DNA of 64,000 nucleotides from Vombatus ursinus (GCF_900497805.2 NW_020953950.1:2153739-2217738); one strand, 5' to 3'. Shown: positions 21,062-32,600, counted from the stretch's first letter. Notes: a model not told the origin generated them from the sequence alone. Numbers and translations: made by a program.

Positions 21062-22376
21062 TGAAAATACAAATACCCTAAAAATATAAACTACCTAGGA
21101 AAGAACTCCCTATTTCACAAGGTTTGCTTGGAAAACAAGGAGGCAGTCAGGCATAAATTGGGTTAAAACCAATATCTTATACCATATACAACAATGAACT
21201 CAAATACACAAAATCTGAATATCATTTTTAAAAATTAGACAACTATATCAAAACCTACTTTTCAGAGGTTTGGAGAGGAAATGAATTCTTAACCAAGCAC
21301 AGGATAGAGGAGACAAAATAGATAATTTTGATCCCAGAAAAATGAAAATATTTTGCATGAATGAAATTAATGCAAGTGGGATAAGAAAGGAAGCAGTTGA
21401 GTAGTAAATTTTTATATCAAATATCTCTGATGAAAGTCTGATATTCAAGATATATAGGCAACTAATAGAAATACATGCCCAGAAGCCATTCTCAAATGGT
21501 CAAAGAACATAGGTAAGTAGTTCTCAGGAGAATTTCCAACTAATAACAATCACATGAAAGAAAATGTGAAATCACTAATGATAAAAGAAAAGCAAACCAA
21601 AAAGAAAATACTCAAGATTTTAACTCATATACCAAAAATCAGCAATGACAAAAGACTGGAATAATCAATGTTTGAGGGGTTGTAGGAAAACGGATCTGCT
21701 AATGCATTGTTGATGGAGCTGTAAATTAGTCCTACCATTCCAGAAAGAAAGAAAGGTTCATACCCCTTTGACCCAGAGTCTATTGCTAGGTATATTCCCC
21801 AGAAAGATCAATGATAAAAAGAAGATCCCCATATAGACCAAAACATCTATAACAGCACTTTTTGGAATAGCAGAGAACTGAAAACAAAGTAGAAGCCTAT
21901 TGACTGGGGAATGACTAAACAAGTTGTGTTATGTGATTTAAAGGTAATATTATTATGCTACAAGAAGTAATGAATTTGATGAATACAGAAAAGTATGGGA
22001 AGACTCACAAGCACTGATGCATAGTGAATTAGAACCAGTTAAACAATATAGGCAACCACAATCATGGAAATGGAGAACGACAATACTACAACCATAAAAA
22101 CAGAATGTTCTTCAATTATAATAAAGAAAATTGACTCCAAAGAAAATATAGAAGAAGGCACCTCTCCCCATTCTTTGCAGAGAGGGGAGACAATGAGAGT
22201 GGAAGACTGCAGGTAGACATTGTTGTGTGTTATGTTTTGCTGAACTTTTTTTTTCACTCATTCATTCTTTGCTATCAGTGATGGTTCTCTTGTAGGAGAA
22301 ATAGAAGGAAAACATTGAAAAATATAGATAGTGAAAAAACAGAAGATACCAATAAAATGTATTTTAAAAGATCATA
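21062..22376 (+). mobile_element. L1, C-terminal third of ORF2 and 3' UTR
   Basis: 1.3 kb of diverged ORF2: gctaatgcattgttgatgga, cccctttgacccagagtcta (PFDP-type motif), then gcagagaactgaaaacaaag and a 3' UTR to an A-rich tail. Many stops. 22,380-22,650 is unassigned. Confidence 0.75.
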
Positions 22377-22654
22377 TTATCTTCTCTGACTGCAATACTG
22401 CCATATCACACCAATGATTTATGATGAGCTTAAGCACACTAAGAACCTTCTTCTCCACCATCATTTTCCTATGAAATATTGTTCAACCTGTTCTTTCCAA
22501 TTCTTTACTTGTACAGCTTTTAAAACAACAATAGCAACACCTACTGGAGACTTCCCATTTGTCCCAGTTGAGTTTTATTTTGTTAGTTTGAAGTCATTTA
22601 TTTGAAAAACACATATTTACTGAGAGGTTAATATGTTTAAGGCACTGTGTCATC

Positions 22655-23665
22655 ATTCTGTCCTGCTGGGAACATTTTCATTTCTGATTCTGTCACCCAA
22701 CACACTAGATATCCCTACTAATTCTGTGTTATCTGCAAGTTTGATAAGCATGCTATCTCTGTATTTGGACCAATCTTTCATAAAAATGTTGAGCAGCTTG
22801 TGGCTTAGTAAAGAATCCTGCAGCCTGTCCCCAGAACCTCTGCTCAGGATAACATGGACACATTAATCTTTGGGTATGCTCATTTGACCAACTACAAGTC
22901 AACTTAACTAGATTCTCATCCAACTCATGTGTCTACATATTGTTCACATAGATAACATGAGTAATTTCATCAGTTGAATCTGATATGGCCCTTTGTCAAT
23001 GCCTTATTTTTTTTTTCAAAATTGAAAGAGAACTCAAAAGCTATGTAGTCTAACCCATACCAGAAAATTAATCCTCTTGAGAATGTACCCAATAATTAGG
23101 GAAGGAAAATGGAAGGGGAGGAAGGGGAAAAGCATGTGCTAACCACTTTACAAATATCTGATTTTATCCTCACAACAACCCTGGGAAGCAGATGCTATTG
23201 TGATCTTTATTTTATAGTTGGGGAAACTCAAGTACAGAGAAGTTAAGTGACTTGCCCAGCATCACACAGCTAGTAAATGTCTGAGACCAGATTTGAATTA
23301 AGGTCTTCCTGACTTCAGGCCCAGCACTCTATCCTTTGAAGATCTTCAATGAAGGGAATTCAGTACCTCTTCAGGGAGCTCATTCACCATGACGTAGCTC
23401 TCCTCGTCAGGAAGTTTTCATTTTTAAAGTCAATTTTTTCTCTTTGCAATTTCTACCCACTCCTCCCAATTCTGTCCCCTAGAACCAAATAGAAGACTTC
23501 TAAGGTCCTTCAAACACCCTTCATGGCCCACTGTCTTCTCTTCTCCAGTTTTAATAATTCTGCTGTCAATTGTCTTATGGTACAAACTTAAGGTGTAGCT
23601 CGCCATGTTGGTGGCCCTCCTTTGGATACTCCCGAGCATATCCGTGTCCTTCCTAAAATATGAGT
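22655..23665 (-). mobile_element. CR1/L3 LINE, reverse transcriptase and downstream region
   Basis: The minus strand at 22,690-22,880 reads LQDSLLSHKLLNIFMKD, the eroded form of the CR1/L3 LQGSVLGPLLFNIFINDL block, and near 22,990 a form of KAFDKV. 23,340-23,665 is a further CR1/L3-like part (ctcctttggatactcccgag). A THER1 at 23,112-23,340 interrupts it. Confidence 0.65.
23112..23340 (-). mobile_element. THER1/MIR SINE
   Basis: Antisense: cctcacaacaaccctgggaa, agttaagtgacttgcccagc, cagcactctatcc. Sits inside the CR1/L3 element. Confidence 0.82.
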
Positions 23666-23730
23666 AAATGGATGAAAATGCATTTATTTAGTGTTTACTA
23701 TGTACCCAGCACTGTATGGAATACAGGGGA
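23666..23730 (-). mobile_element. L2 end fragment
   Basis: catttatttagtgtttacta and acccagcactgtatgga, antisense L2 end, next to the polypurine tract. Confidence 0.6.
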
Positions 23731-24000
23731 AATGAGGAGGAGGAGGAAAAGGAGGAAAGGGGAGGAAGAGAAGGAGGAAAAGGGAGAAGGAAGAGGAGAA
23801 TGAGGAAAAGGATGAGGAGGACGAGAAGGAAAAGGAAGAGAAGGAGGAAGAGGAGGAGGAAAAAGGAAGAAGAGGAAGGAAGAGGAGGAGGAAGACAGGA
23901 GGAAGAGGTGGGAGGAACAAGAGGAACAAGAAGATGAGAAGGATGAGGAAAAGGATGAGGACGAGGAAGAAAAGAAGAAGGAGGGGAGAAGAGGAGGAAC
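23728..24000. repeat. (GGA/GAA)n polypurine tract
   Basis: About 270 bases with almost only A and G on the plus strand. Frames on both strands (Glu/Arg/Lys or Ser/Phe/Pro rich, up to 113 codons) come from the repeat. Confidence 0.92.
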
Positions 24001-24057
24001 AACTTGAAACTTTAGGAAGTTACATAAAGGCAAGTACAAGCTACAGTGACTTGCCCT

Positions 24058-24390
24058 GATGAAAATAATAACAACTAATAGCTAGCATTTATATTGTGCT
24101 TTAAGATTTGCAAAGCTCTTTATGTGTTAACTCATCTAATTCTCACAGTCTTGGGAAGAATCTTGGGAAGTAGGTGCTTTTATCATTCACATTTTATACA
24201 AACTTGGGCTGAGAAGTTTAGTGACTTGCTCAGGATCAGGATTCACATTCAGATCTTCCTGAATCCATGTCCTTCACTCTATCCACTAAGCTACCAACCT
24301 GTCACACAGTTGACATGGGAAGGGTCTGAAGCAAGATCGAACTCAGAGCTTTCAAAGACAGAGTTCTATGTACAGTGCCATGCTTGACTT
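24058..24390 (-). mobile_element. THER1/MIR SINE with adjoining MIR remnant
   Basis: agctagcatttatattgtgc, gatttgcaaagctctttatg, tgacttgctcaggatcagg, ctctatccactaagctac. The 24,300-24,390 part resembles another MIR head. Confidence 0.7.
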
Positions 24391-24494
24391 ACTATTCCAT
24401 CCTAGCCTTACGTATATGTATCCCTATTAAATTAATATTATTCAATTCACCGTGCAAGAAGCTCTGTATATGCATTAGCTACTTTGTAAAGTAG

Positions 24495-24725
24495 AGTCAA
24501 AAAGTTCAAATTCAGTGTTCAAAGTTGACCAGACACTAGTTGTGTGACCTTGGGGAAGTCACTTATCCACTATTTGCCTCTGTTTCCTCATCTGTAGAAT
24601 GGGGATCATAACCTCCCAGGGTTGTTGTGAGGATCAAATGAGGTAATATTTAAAAAGTGCTTATCACAGTGCCTGGCACACAGTAGGCACTAACCCTAAA
24701 TCTAGCTATTATTATTATTATTACT
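24495..24725 (+). mobile_element. THER1/MIR SINE
   Basis: gtgtgaccttggggaagtca, gggttgttgtgaggatcaaa, agtgcctggcacacagtagg, and a (TTA)n tail. Confidence 0.82.
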
Positions 24726-25344
24726 TTGTAAAGTAGAATATCGCTTTGTTTTGTTCTCCTTTCTTAACCTTGTACTTGCTATTTCAGGAGAGACTTTTAG
24801 TTCTAGTACCCAGGATTGGATGAACGTATTCCCTCACACCAGGGATCCCTTTCTAGATTTCCCAGACTGGTTATATCTGCTTGAAAGTTAGCAAGGCAAA
24901 GAGAACATGTCCAACTCCACTGTCTCTGATGTTTTGGGGGATCATAAAGGACCAGAGAATCCTAAAGCCATACCTAGGAGGGAGGTAATTAGGTGTTGCC
25001 CCAGGGGGCTGAATTTAGAAGGGGCTGATGAGACTTATAAACCTTTAGCAATGTAAAGATAACTGACTTAGTACCTGAGTAGTGAGAAAAATGAGTTAAA
25101 CTAAAAATCCACCAGATGGTGGACTGAGGTGAGCTCCTCGGCACCACATCCTGACCGCCCCTCCCCCATGTGTCCATCTCCCTAGAGATTGCCTCAAACC
25201 TAGATCCTTGGGGTGTCTGTCTCCCCTTCACAGGACAGTGATAACTCCCCTCCCCCATGCTATGATATCTGTTACTTCCCTCCTGTGGCTCAGTTTATAG
25301 TGTTTGCCCCAGGCACACAGAATTCTTCATTATGACTCAATCAA
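24726..25344. other. no gene or known repeat seen
   Basis: About 620 bases without a repeat or domain that I recognise. The 89-codon minus-strand frame at 24,989-25,258 has no domain. Confidence 0.4.
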
Positions 25345-25442
25345 ATTCCACCTCAGACTTTGGTCTTTGTACCCCTGCACTTAGCACAATACCTGGCACC
25401 TGGTAGGCACTTAATGAATACTTGTTGATTGATTCCTTGATT
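25345..25442 (+). mobile_element. L2 3' end
   Basis: ttagcacaatacctggcacc, taggcacttaatgaatactt, gttgattgattccttga. Confidence 0.75.
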
Positions 25443-25519
25443 TAACCATTGAGAAAGCTGTGACTGTAGACAGGTTAAGTGATATTAATAAGAATAGCTA
25501 GCACTTCAGACAGTCAAAA

Positions 25520-25876
25520 CTTTATTTATTTATTTATTTATTAAACACCTACCACATGCCAGGCACCGTGCTAAGTGCTGGGGATGCAAAAAGAGACAAA
25601 AGACCATCCCTACCCTCAAGGAGCTTACAATCTAATGGGGGAGACAACAAGTAGATAAATATATATGAATGAGCTATAGACAAGTTAAATAGGAAATAAT
25701 TAACTGAGGGAAGGTGCTAGGGCTTCCTGTACAAGATGGGATCTTAGCTGGAATTTCAAGGAAGGCAGCAGGCAAAAATGGGAAGGGAAGGAATTCTCCT
25801 AAGCATGGGGGACAGTCAGAGGAAATGCCAGGAGTCGGGAAGTGGACTGGCATTTGTGGAACAGCCAGGAAACCAT
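25520..25876 (-). mobile_element. L2 3' region, about 350 bases
   Basis: A clear antisense copy: (TTTA)n, aaacacctaccacatgccag, ctaccctcaaggagcttaca, ttcctgtacaagatgggatc, gggggacagtcagag and ggaacagccaggaaacc. Confidence 0.85.
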
Positions 25877-26105
25877 TTATATACCACTTCAAGGTTTGCA
25901 AAGTGCCTTACAAATATTATCTCATTTTATCCACACAACAACCATGGAAAGTGGGTGCTATTATTATTTAACAGGTGCAAAAACTGAGGCAGAGTATATC
26001 ACTAAGTGATTTGTTCAGGGTCACAGTTAGTTGAGTGTCTGAGGTTGGATTTGAACTCAGGCCTTCCTAATTCTATCCTATCCACTTCATTGCTTAGCTG
26101 CCAGG
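25877..26105 (-). mobile_element. THER1/MIR SINE
   Basis: ggtttgcaaagtgccttaca, actgaggcagagtatatcac, ggttggatttgaactcaggc, tgcttagctgcc. Confidence 0.82.
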
Positions 26106-26179
26106 GTAGAAAGTAGCAAATTTGAATCCAACTTTTGTGACCCTCAATCCAAGGCTCTTTCCACTACACCCCATCTATC

Positions 26180-27468
26180 TACTTCAACTTCATTAGAGGC
26201 CGAGGTGTGCTAGCAAATGTTTAACTACCAGATCTCTGGAGAAAAAAGAAATGCATGTGGGACACAATTTTAAGTTTACACTACATTATTATCATTCTCT
26301 CCATCACTTACTTAAGTCTAAACAATCAGCAAAACAATAAATCCAGTGCTTCTTTCTAGCATTTGCCATTTAGCAATCAGCTCTCAAGAGGCAGAATGAG
26401 GGGTTTCTGAGAGGTCATTTCTCTTGCTCACCTTTGCCTCTGTCTTCTTCTCCCTATAATTTCTCTCCCTCCCTCATGAGAGATGTCAAAAGGGTATCTG
26501 GGCATATTCTTTTTTTTTTCAGTTTTGGTATCAAAAAAATGTTTGACTTTGGAAGAAAAAAAATGACATGTCTAGAAATGGTATAGCCTGGGATCAGTTG
26601 AGAGAATAGAGCAGCCAACTTGTCAAAAGGGGATGCTTATTGTCCTTTGTCTTAAAATACTGCTGGAGTGAGATGGGAAAGTGGCTCAGTATGACCCACT
26701 GCACACCACAAAGTCATTTTCTTTGCTGTTAATAAATGGAAACTGTGATACCCTTGGTTCTTTTCAGCACATGTACCATATGGAGGTCAAAGGGGCCTTA
26801 ATAATCCCGAATGCCATCATTTCTCTTGTCTTTGCAATTCTCGGATAATTGCAGCCTTTGGGCTCACATTTATACAATGCTTACAATGGATTTGCAAAGG
26901 TGATGTTATTGAAAGAGATTTTAAACTCCTAAGATTAGATACGAAGTACCATCACAGGATTTAATGAACCAGATAGAAAGAAGATTCTATTTTTTTTGCC
27001 ACGTTGAAAAAAACAGAGCAAAAAAAAAAAGATAAACCAAAAAAAAAAAACCAATATTCATCACTCTCCCTCCCTTCTAATCACCTCCTTGCCCCCACCC
27101 CCCAAGAAATCAGTTGTCACCATTTATTTACAAGGTGGAGCACAGGAAATCGGGTTGACATCAATGCTTATCCAAGTGTAGAAGGGCGCCAAGCCTGCCG
27201 CACAAAGGGAGACTTATGAAGAAGTATATGTTTATTCACATTATATTTCATCAGGAGCTGAGATCCACTTCAAGCTGGGTTCCTTTACAAGGTAAAATCC
27301 CAGATTGGGGAGGGTGGACTTAGGGTGTGATTCAACTCAACTAATCTAGAGTAAATAGCTTAAGAGTAGAAATGCAAGGACGTAACTGAAATCCTGACAT
27401 TACAAGGATCATTAAAGGAGTGGCAGTACACGGTACATTCAGTATTAACAATTTCTGTCATGATATTA
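26180..27468. other. repeat-free island, candidate conserved non-coding DNA
   Basis: About 1.3 kb with only A-runs near 27,010-27,050. 26,680-26,960 is the most interesting part: a nuclear-receptor-like direct repeat at 26,784-26,796 beside ttaataatccc, then ggataattgcag. No exon or splice pattern could be supported. Confidence 0.4.
26784..26796 (+). promoter_or_regulatory. DR1-like nuclear receptor motif
   Basis: AGGTCAAAGGGGC: one perfect AGGTCA half-site, one spacer base, and a second half-site with two differences. HNF4/COUP-TF/RXR sites have this form. Motif only; function unknown. Confidence 0.3.
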
Positions 27469-27636
27469 ACAATTTTCTGTCAGGCACAATTATTAAACTC
27501 CATTTACAAAGGAGGAAATTGAGGCACGGAGAATTTAAGTGGCACGCTGAAGCTTATACCAGTAAGGGTCTGGGTTGGAATTCAAACCCAGGTCTACTGA
27601 CTCCTTATATAGTGCTCTGTCTGCTACACTCCACCC
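27469..27636 (-). mobile_element. MIR fragment
   Basis: ggaggaaattgaggcacgga, ggaattcaaacccaggtcta, gtctgctacactcc. 27,637-27,840 is unassigned. Confidence 0.7.
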
Positions 27637-27899
27637 CCCCCAATATGATTTGTAATTTCTGGAACTTGATACAATTTTGACCAATGTACCACCTCAAACA
27701 AGGCATCTCCTCTTGAAATATTCCTTCAGTAATACTGTGGTGATGTCTTAGCTTGGAAAATACCCAGGTTTTTGTTTTTACCTCAATCCAGTTTCCCCTA
27801 CCTCCCACTCCTTGGATTTGCAGCATTAATATTTAAGAGCTGACATTTTTATATGGATTGGACTAGACAGTTTCTGAGGCCCCATCAACACTGACACGA

Positions 27900-28137
27900 T
27901 AACTATGTCAACATCGCTCTTTACAGACATTACCTCATTTGAGCTTTACAGCCAGCTCTGAAGTAAGTTCGAAGGGAATTAATAACTCTATCAGGGAAAC
28001 GAGGGAGCTCAGACCCAGAAAGGTTAAGTGACTTGGCTATGGTTACACAGCTAGGGTACACACAGGTGGGATTCGAACCCAGCTCTCTCTTTACTCTGAG
28101 TCCATTGTTCTTTCTATTGTATCATACTGCTTCTCAT
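27900..28137 (-). mobile_element. MIR SINE
   Basis: cagacattacctcatttgag, aggttaagtgacttggctat, gggattcgaacccagctctc, tgtatcatactgcttctc. Confidence 0.8.
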
Positions 28138-28199
28138 GCCGTGCCGCTTCTCGTTAAGGTTTTGAGCTATTCTGAGAGGCCAAGTCAAATGAAATAAAA

Positions 28200-28505
28200 A
28201 GATCGAGGTAGCACAGTCTATTAGAAAGAGTACGAGATATCATGCAAAAGAATCTGGGTTCAAATTTTGTCTATCTTATATAGATATAGACAGATTTTTA
28301 TACATTTATAAATTATACAATTATAAATTTATATATAAATTATATTATGTACAATTTGTTATATTTTACAAATTATAAATTTATAAATACAAATACACAC
28401 ACACATATATCCTTTGAAAACATATTTAATGTCTCTGGACCTCAGTTTCTTCAATGGTAAAATCAGGGGGCTACATTAGATAACCCCTAAGATCCAGTCC
28501 TATAT
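28200..28505 (+). mobile_element. MIR3, split by an AT-rich expansion
   Basis: Head at 28,200-28,262 (gaatctgggttcaaattttg) and 3' part at 28,425-28,505 (tctggacctcagtttcttca, gggggctacattagat). Confidence 0.65.
28263..28412. repeat. AT-rich palindromic tract
   Basis: Repeats of ttataaatt and atttataaat with a short (CA)n/(TA)n end. It separates two parts of one MIR3, so it grew or inserted inside that SINE. Confidence 0.8.
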
Positions 28506-28507
28506 TA

Positions 28508-28792
28508 TATTAATAAATAATAATAGCAACTACTATTTATATAACACTTTAGGATTTGCAATATCTTCATAGATATTTGCTCATTTGATCCTCATAATAA
28601 TTATTTGAAAGAGGCTCTATTATTCTAATATTCTATTATTAACCCCATTTTACAGAGAAAGAAACGGAAACTGAGAGAGATCCAGAGACTTATCTAGGAT
28701 CACACAGCTAACGGTTATGTGAGCCAGCTTTTGAACTCAGCTCTTGCCGACTCCAGGTCCAATGTTTGAGCCACAACACCCCCTAGTTGTCA
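28508..28792 (-). mobile_element. THER1/MIR SINE
   Basis: tactatttatataacacttt, ttgatcctcataataattat, ccccattttacagagaaaga, gatcacacagctaac, tgccgactccaggtcc. Confidence 0.8.
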
Positions 28793-29454
28793 TGATTCTT
28801 ATAAACAGAAGGACCTGAAGACAGCAATAGTTTGCCAGGAGGGATGATTCAGCTGCTGTAGTGATAAATTAGGTGGTCTGGTAGAATCGATTTGACCCCC
28901 TCAGGTCCATAGCCACAAGAGGTTAGACTATTTGTGTGAGCCTAATGGGAATCTGGGATGTTTGCTGCCTCAGTCTGGTCTAGAGAATGCCAGACATTCA
29001 GAGCGAATGTACACGTTTTGGTCAGTCTACTTGAATGTTTAGAAGTGCTCAGATGTCTCCAGATGTCCAGAAGACCAATTTACATTTTCTATGCTTCATC
29101 CAGATGTTTCAGGGTCATTTGGAAACATAGCTCACAAAGAACATTAGCCTGGGATGAGGAGTTTGGAGACCTCCGTGGGGACACATCCATGGGAGGAACC
29201 CCAAAGTCCAAACAGGAAGCTATTAACAAAGAGGTCCTGATAACAAACACTCCCATTTCTGTATACCACTAGAATTGCAAGGCTCCTTCCTCCCCAAAAC
29301 CCTGTGAGACAGTTAGTGCTTGGATTATCCCCTCTGCCTGGAGGGCTGGAGAGCAAAGCAATAAAACCCGCCCAAAGCCTTCTATTATAGACGACTCAGA
29401 ACATCCCAGATAACTCTCCATTTTTCCATTAGCAGCTCTGCTTGGTTTTGATTC
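28793..29454. other. no gene or known repeat seen
   Basis: About 660 bases. Words built on cagatgt recur four times near 29,045-29,105. The frame 28,958-29,272 (104 codons) matches no family that I know and has no partner exon. Confidence 0.4.
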
Positions 29455-29626
29455 TGGGCTCCCCCCACCTTTTCAGCTTCCTTTTGCATAGTCTTCCCCC
29501 ATTAGATTATAAACTCCCTGAGGGCAGGAATTGTCTTTCTGTCTCTCATTTGTATCCCCAATACTTAGCATAGTGCCTGGCACATAGTAAGCACTTAATA
29601 AATGTTTATTGAATTGAACTGAATGA
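29455..29626 (+). mobile_element. L2 3' end
   Basis: attataaactccctgagggc, tagcatagtgcctggcacat, agtaagcacttaataaatg and a gaattgaactgaatga tail. Confidence 0.85.
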
Positions 29627-29750
29627 TATCCATTTTACATAAGAGGAAACTGAGACATAACAAAATGAATTCATTTTTCTCAGCCTCATAGCTAGTATGC
29701 ATCAGAGAAGGGAGGTAAACCTGAGTATCCAAGCTTCTGTGATACAGGCA
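29627..29750 (-). mobile_element. MIR fragment
   Basis: tccattttacataagaggaa, agcctcatagctagtatgc, ggtaaacctgagtatcc. Confidence 0.6.
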
Positions 29751-29762
29751 GGGCATTTGTGT

Positions 29763-30055
29763 AAAAAAAGCACTTTAATGTTTGCAAAGTGTCTTACCTA
29801 GAAAGGGTATTCCAAAAGTCTTCAAAGCTATTAGAGCTTAAAATGGCATTACACTTGGGACATTTTTTATCATCTTATTTGGTTCTCCAAACAACCCTGT
29901 AAAATAGGTGCTATTATAAAATCCATTTTAGAGGTAAGCTAACTCAAACTGAGAGAGGCAAAGTTATTGGTCCTGCATCATACAATTAAGTGTCTGGGGC
30001 AGGATTTGAATTCAGGTCTTCCTGACTCCAAATCCAGCACTCTATGCATTGAGGT
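29763..30055 (-). mobile_element. THER1/MIR SINE, split by a MITE
   Basis: 29,763-29,800 (tttgcaaagtgtcttaccta) continues after the insert at 29,870 (tcttatttggttctccaaac) and runs to ctctatgcattgaggt. Confidence 0.78.
29801..29869. mobile_element. mariner-like MITE, copy 3
   Basis: gggtattccaaaagtctt at the left, the related inverted end acttgggacattttt at the right, and the shared middle attagagcttaaaat. Inserted in a THER1 core. More eroded than copies 1 and 2. Confidence 0.6.
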
Positions 30056-30214
30056 GGGGGTGTGAGGGAGGAAAGTAGTGAAAGAGGAGGAAGGGGGGGT
30101 GGAAAGTAGTGAAAGGTAGGGAAAGGGAATAAGAGCTTCTACAGGGGGTAGCCCTGAAGCCAGGGATTCTACAAGGCAGACATGCTTAGACAATTAGCCC
30201 AGTATAGATGAACT
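30056..30214. other. G/A-rich stretch
   Basis: Contains two copies of ggaaagtagtgaaag about 35 bases apart, then ordinary sequence. No repeat family assigned. Confidence 0.5.
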
Positions 30215-30428
30215 CTAAAATGGGGGTGGCTGGGTATATTAAGGCTAGCAAGATAGGAAGGCCTGAACAGCAAAGAGTTCTAAATGACAATCAGAAGAGT
30301 ATATATTTGATCCTAGGAATAATATAGAGCCACGGAGTTTATTCAAGGCAGGGGGACAAAACTGACATGGTCAGCTTTAGCGAGATCACCATGGCAGCTC
30401 TGCGAAGGATGAACTGGAATAAAAAAAT
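30215..30428 (-). mobile_element. L2 inner 3' region
   Basis: agagtatatatttgatccta, aatatagagccacggagttt, aaaactgacatggtcagc and gatcaccatggcagctctg match the antisense L2 part upstream of its end. 30,429-30,737 is unassigned. Confidence 0.7.
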
Positions 30429-30737
30429 ATGTGAGGCAAGAATCTGTCTCTCTGCTTTATACCTTGTGTGATATTAATAATCATTGATTGGACAAGGCTA
30501 TCTCAGTTGTTACAGCTTTCAAGCCATCTTGACATGTGCGTGGGAGGTGCCTTGTTAATCACAGAGCTGGAATGAGAACAAAGGAAGAGTGCTCATGAGT
30601 TGGCTCCCCAGCACACTGGGTAGACAGTCAGTGGTGAACCTAGGAGGAGACATGGACAAGAGCTTTCCAAAACACACCAGACCAGATAGGCTAGGAGCTG
30701 CATCTTTGAAAGTAATGCCTTTATCACTAAGCTCACC

Positions 30738-30836
30738 AATCCAGTCGAGTTCCAGGGTCTCTTTTGTGCTTAGGGCAGAGCCTAGCATATCACACGCACT
30801 AAACACGTGCTTGTTAAATTGAATTTAATTGAATCA
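30738..30836 (+). mobile_element. L2 end fragment
   Basis: tttgtgcttagggcagagcc, tagcatatcacacgcactaa, cgtgcttgttaaattg. Confidence 0.6.
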
Positions 30837-30839
30837 GAG

Positions 30840-31490
30840 ACTGATAATGTGGCAAAAGATTGTTCTAATATCTAATCATGACTTCAGAGGCCTGAGAGAA
30901 AAATATACCTCCTACCTTGTGAGAAAGAAATGGTAGACTACAGGTACAAAATGGGGTGAACATTTTCAGATAGGCCCAATATTTTTAATTGTTTTGCTTA
31001 ACTACTTAATTGTTGCAAGGATGGGGTCTCTCCAATGTATATGGTCAAAGTATATGAATAAGCTCTTCTCAAAAGAATGACAAAACTGCGTACAAAGTAA
31101 CAGCAATATTATAAGGTGATCAGCTATGAACGACTTAGCTATTCTCAGCAATACAATGATCCAAGACAACTCTGAAGGACTTATGATGAAAAATGCTATC
31201 CATCCCCAGAGAAAGAACTGATGATGTCTGAATACAGAATGAAGCATACTTTTTTTTTGCTTTCTTTATTTTTTTTAGGGTTTTTTTTGTCTATGTTTTC
31301 TTTCACAACATGACTATTATAGAAATGTTTTGCGTGACTACACATCTATTAACCCTAAAGTGCTTGCCTTCTCAATGAGGGAAGCTGGGGTAGAGGAGGA
31401 AGGGAGAGAATTAGGAACTCAAAATCTTAAAAATGAATGTTAAAAATTATATTCACATGTAACTGGGGAAAAATAAAATACTAAACAAAA
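30840..31490 (+). mobile_element. L1 3' UTR fragments
   Basis: 30,840-31,055 is a diverged L1-type tail (gcccaatatttttaattg, gttttgcttaactact). 31,070-31,490 is a clear L1 end: gtaacagcaatattataagg, cagcaatacaatgatccaag, cacaacatgactattataga, ttgccttctcaatgagg. Confidence 0.78.
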
Positions 31491-31494
31491 AGAA

Positions 31495-32600
31495 TTATAA
31501 TCTATTAGTCACATGAAATATTGATCTACATCACTAGTAATAAGAAAAGTACAAATCAAAATGATTCTGAGGTTGCACCAAATACTCAGAAAATTGACAA
31601 AGATGATAAAAGAGGAAAATGATCTATGTTGAAAAAGGACAGGCAAACTAATACCCTTGGTGAAACAGAATTGGTCCAACCATTTTGGAAAGCAATTTGG
31701 AATTGTGTCAATAAAGTGATTAAAATGATCTTAGCTTTTTAACCAGATATTCCACTGCTAGGCATATACCCCAAGGAGTACAAAGGCAAAAAGAAAGGTC
31801 CCGTATACACCAAAATATTCAGATCATCACTTGTTCAAACAGTAAAGAATTGGAAACAAAGTAGATACCCAGTGACTGAGGAATAGCTAAACAAATTGTG
31901 GTACATAAATATAATGAAACATTAATGAACTGTAAGAAAATATAAATATGATTGATATAGAGAAATATAGAAAGACAGATGTGAATAGATACAAAGTACA
32001 GTAAGCAGAAGTTGGAAAACAACATACAAGATAAATTTGTTGTTGAGGCATTTTTCAGTCATGTTCAACTCTTCATGACCCTCTTTGGGGTTTTCTTGGC
32101 AAAAATACTGGAGTGGTAATGCTATTTCCTTCTGCAGCTCATTTTACAGATGAGGAAACTGAGGCAAACAGGATTATGTGACTTACCCAGGGTCACACAA
32201 GGAATAAATGTCTGAGGACAGATTTGAACTGACAAACATGAGTCTTCATGACCCCAGGCCTAGTGCTCTATGCACAGCACCACTTAGCTACCACCCACAC
32301 AATGAATACAATAATGTAAATGGAAAGAAAAGAAAAAATCCTGACTTCTGTGTGATTATGATGATCCAGGTTGACCCTGAAGGAGAGAGGAGAAAATGTA
32401 TTTTCCTCCTTTCTTTGCAGAGATAAGGGACTATGGGTGTAGAACAAAGAATATACTATCAGACTTGGCTAATTTTTGCACAATTGTTTTTTTTTCTTTT
32501 TTTATTTATCCTTTGTTCAAGGGATGACTTTCTTACTAGAGAATGGAGGAATCTATTTGGGAACGAAGGTGATATAAAAACAAAATATATGCACCCAAAT
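31495..32600 (+). mobile_element. L1 ORF2 C-terminus and 3' UTR, split by MAR1
   Basis: accagatattccactgctag and gcatataccccaaggagtac encode the L1 ORF2 PD-I-LL-GIYP region. It stops at 32,036 and resumes at 32,297 (aatgaatacaataatgtaaa). Several stops. Confidence 0.8.
32037..32296 (-). mobile_element. MAR1 SINE
   Basis: Antisense: ttgttgttgaggcatttttc, ctctttggggttttcttggc, ccagggtcacacaagg, to cttagctaccaccc. The host L1 reads through on both sides. TSD unclear. Confidence 0.88.

Noticed and set aside
23688-24039. Ser/Phe/Pro-rich and Glu/Arg-rich frames on both strands
   Set aside because: All are translations of the polypurine tract.
28958-29272. 104-codon plus-strand open frame in unassigned DNA
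   Set aside because: Single frame without a domain; its repeated cagatgt words suggest non-coding sequence.
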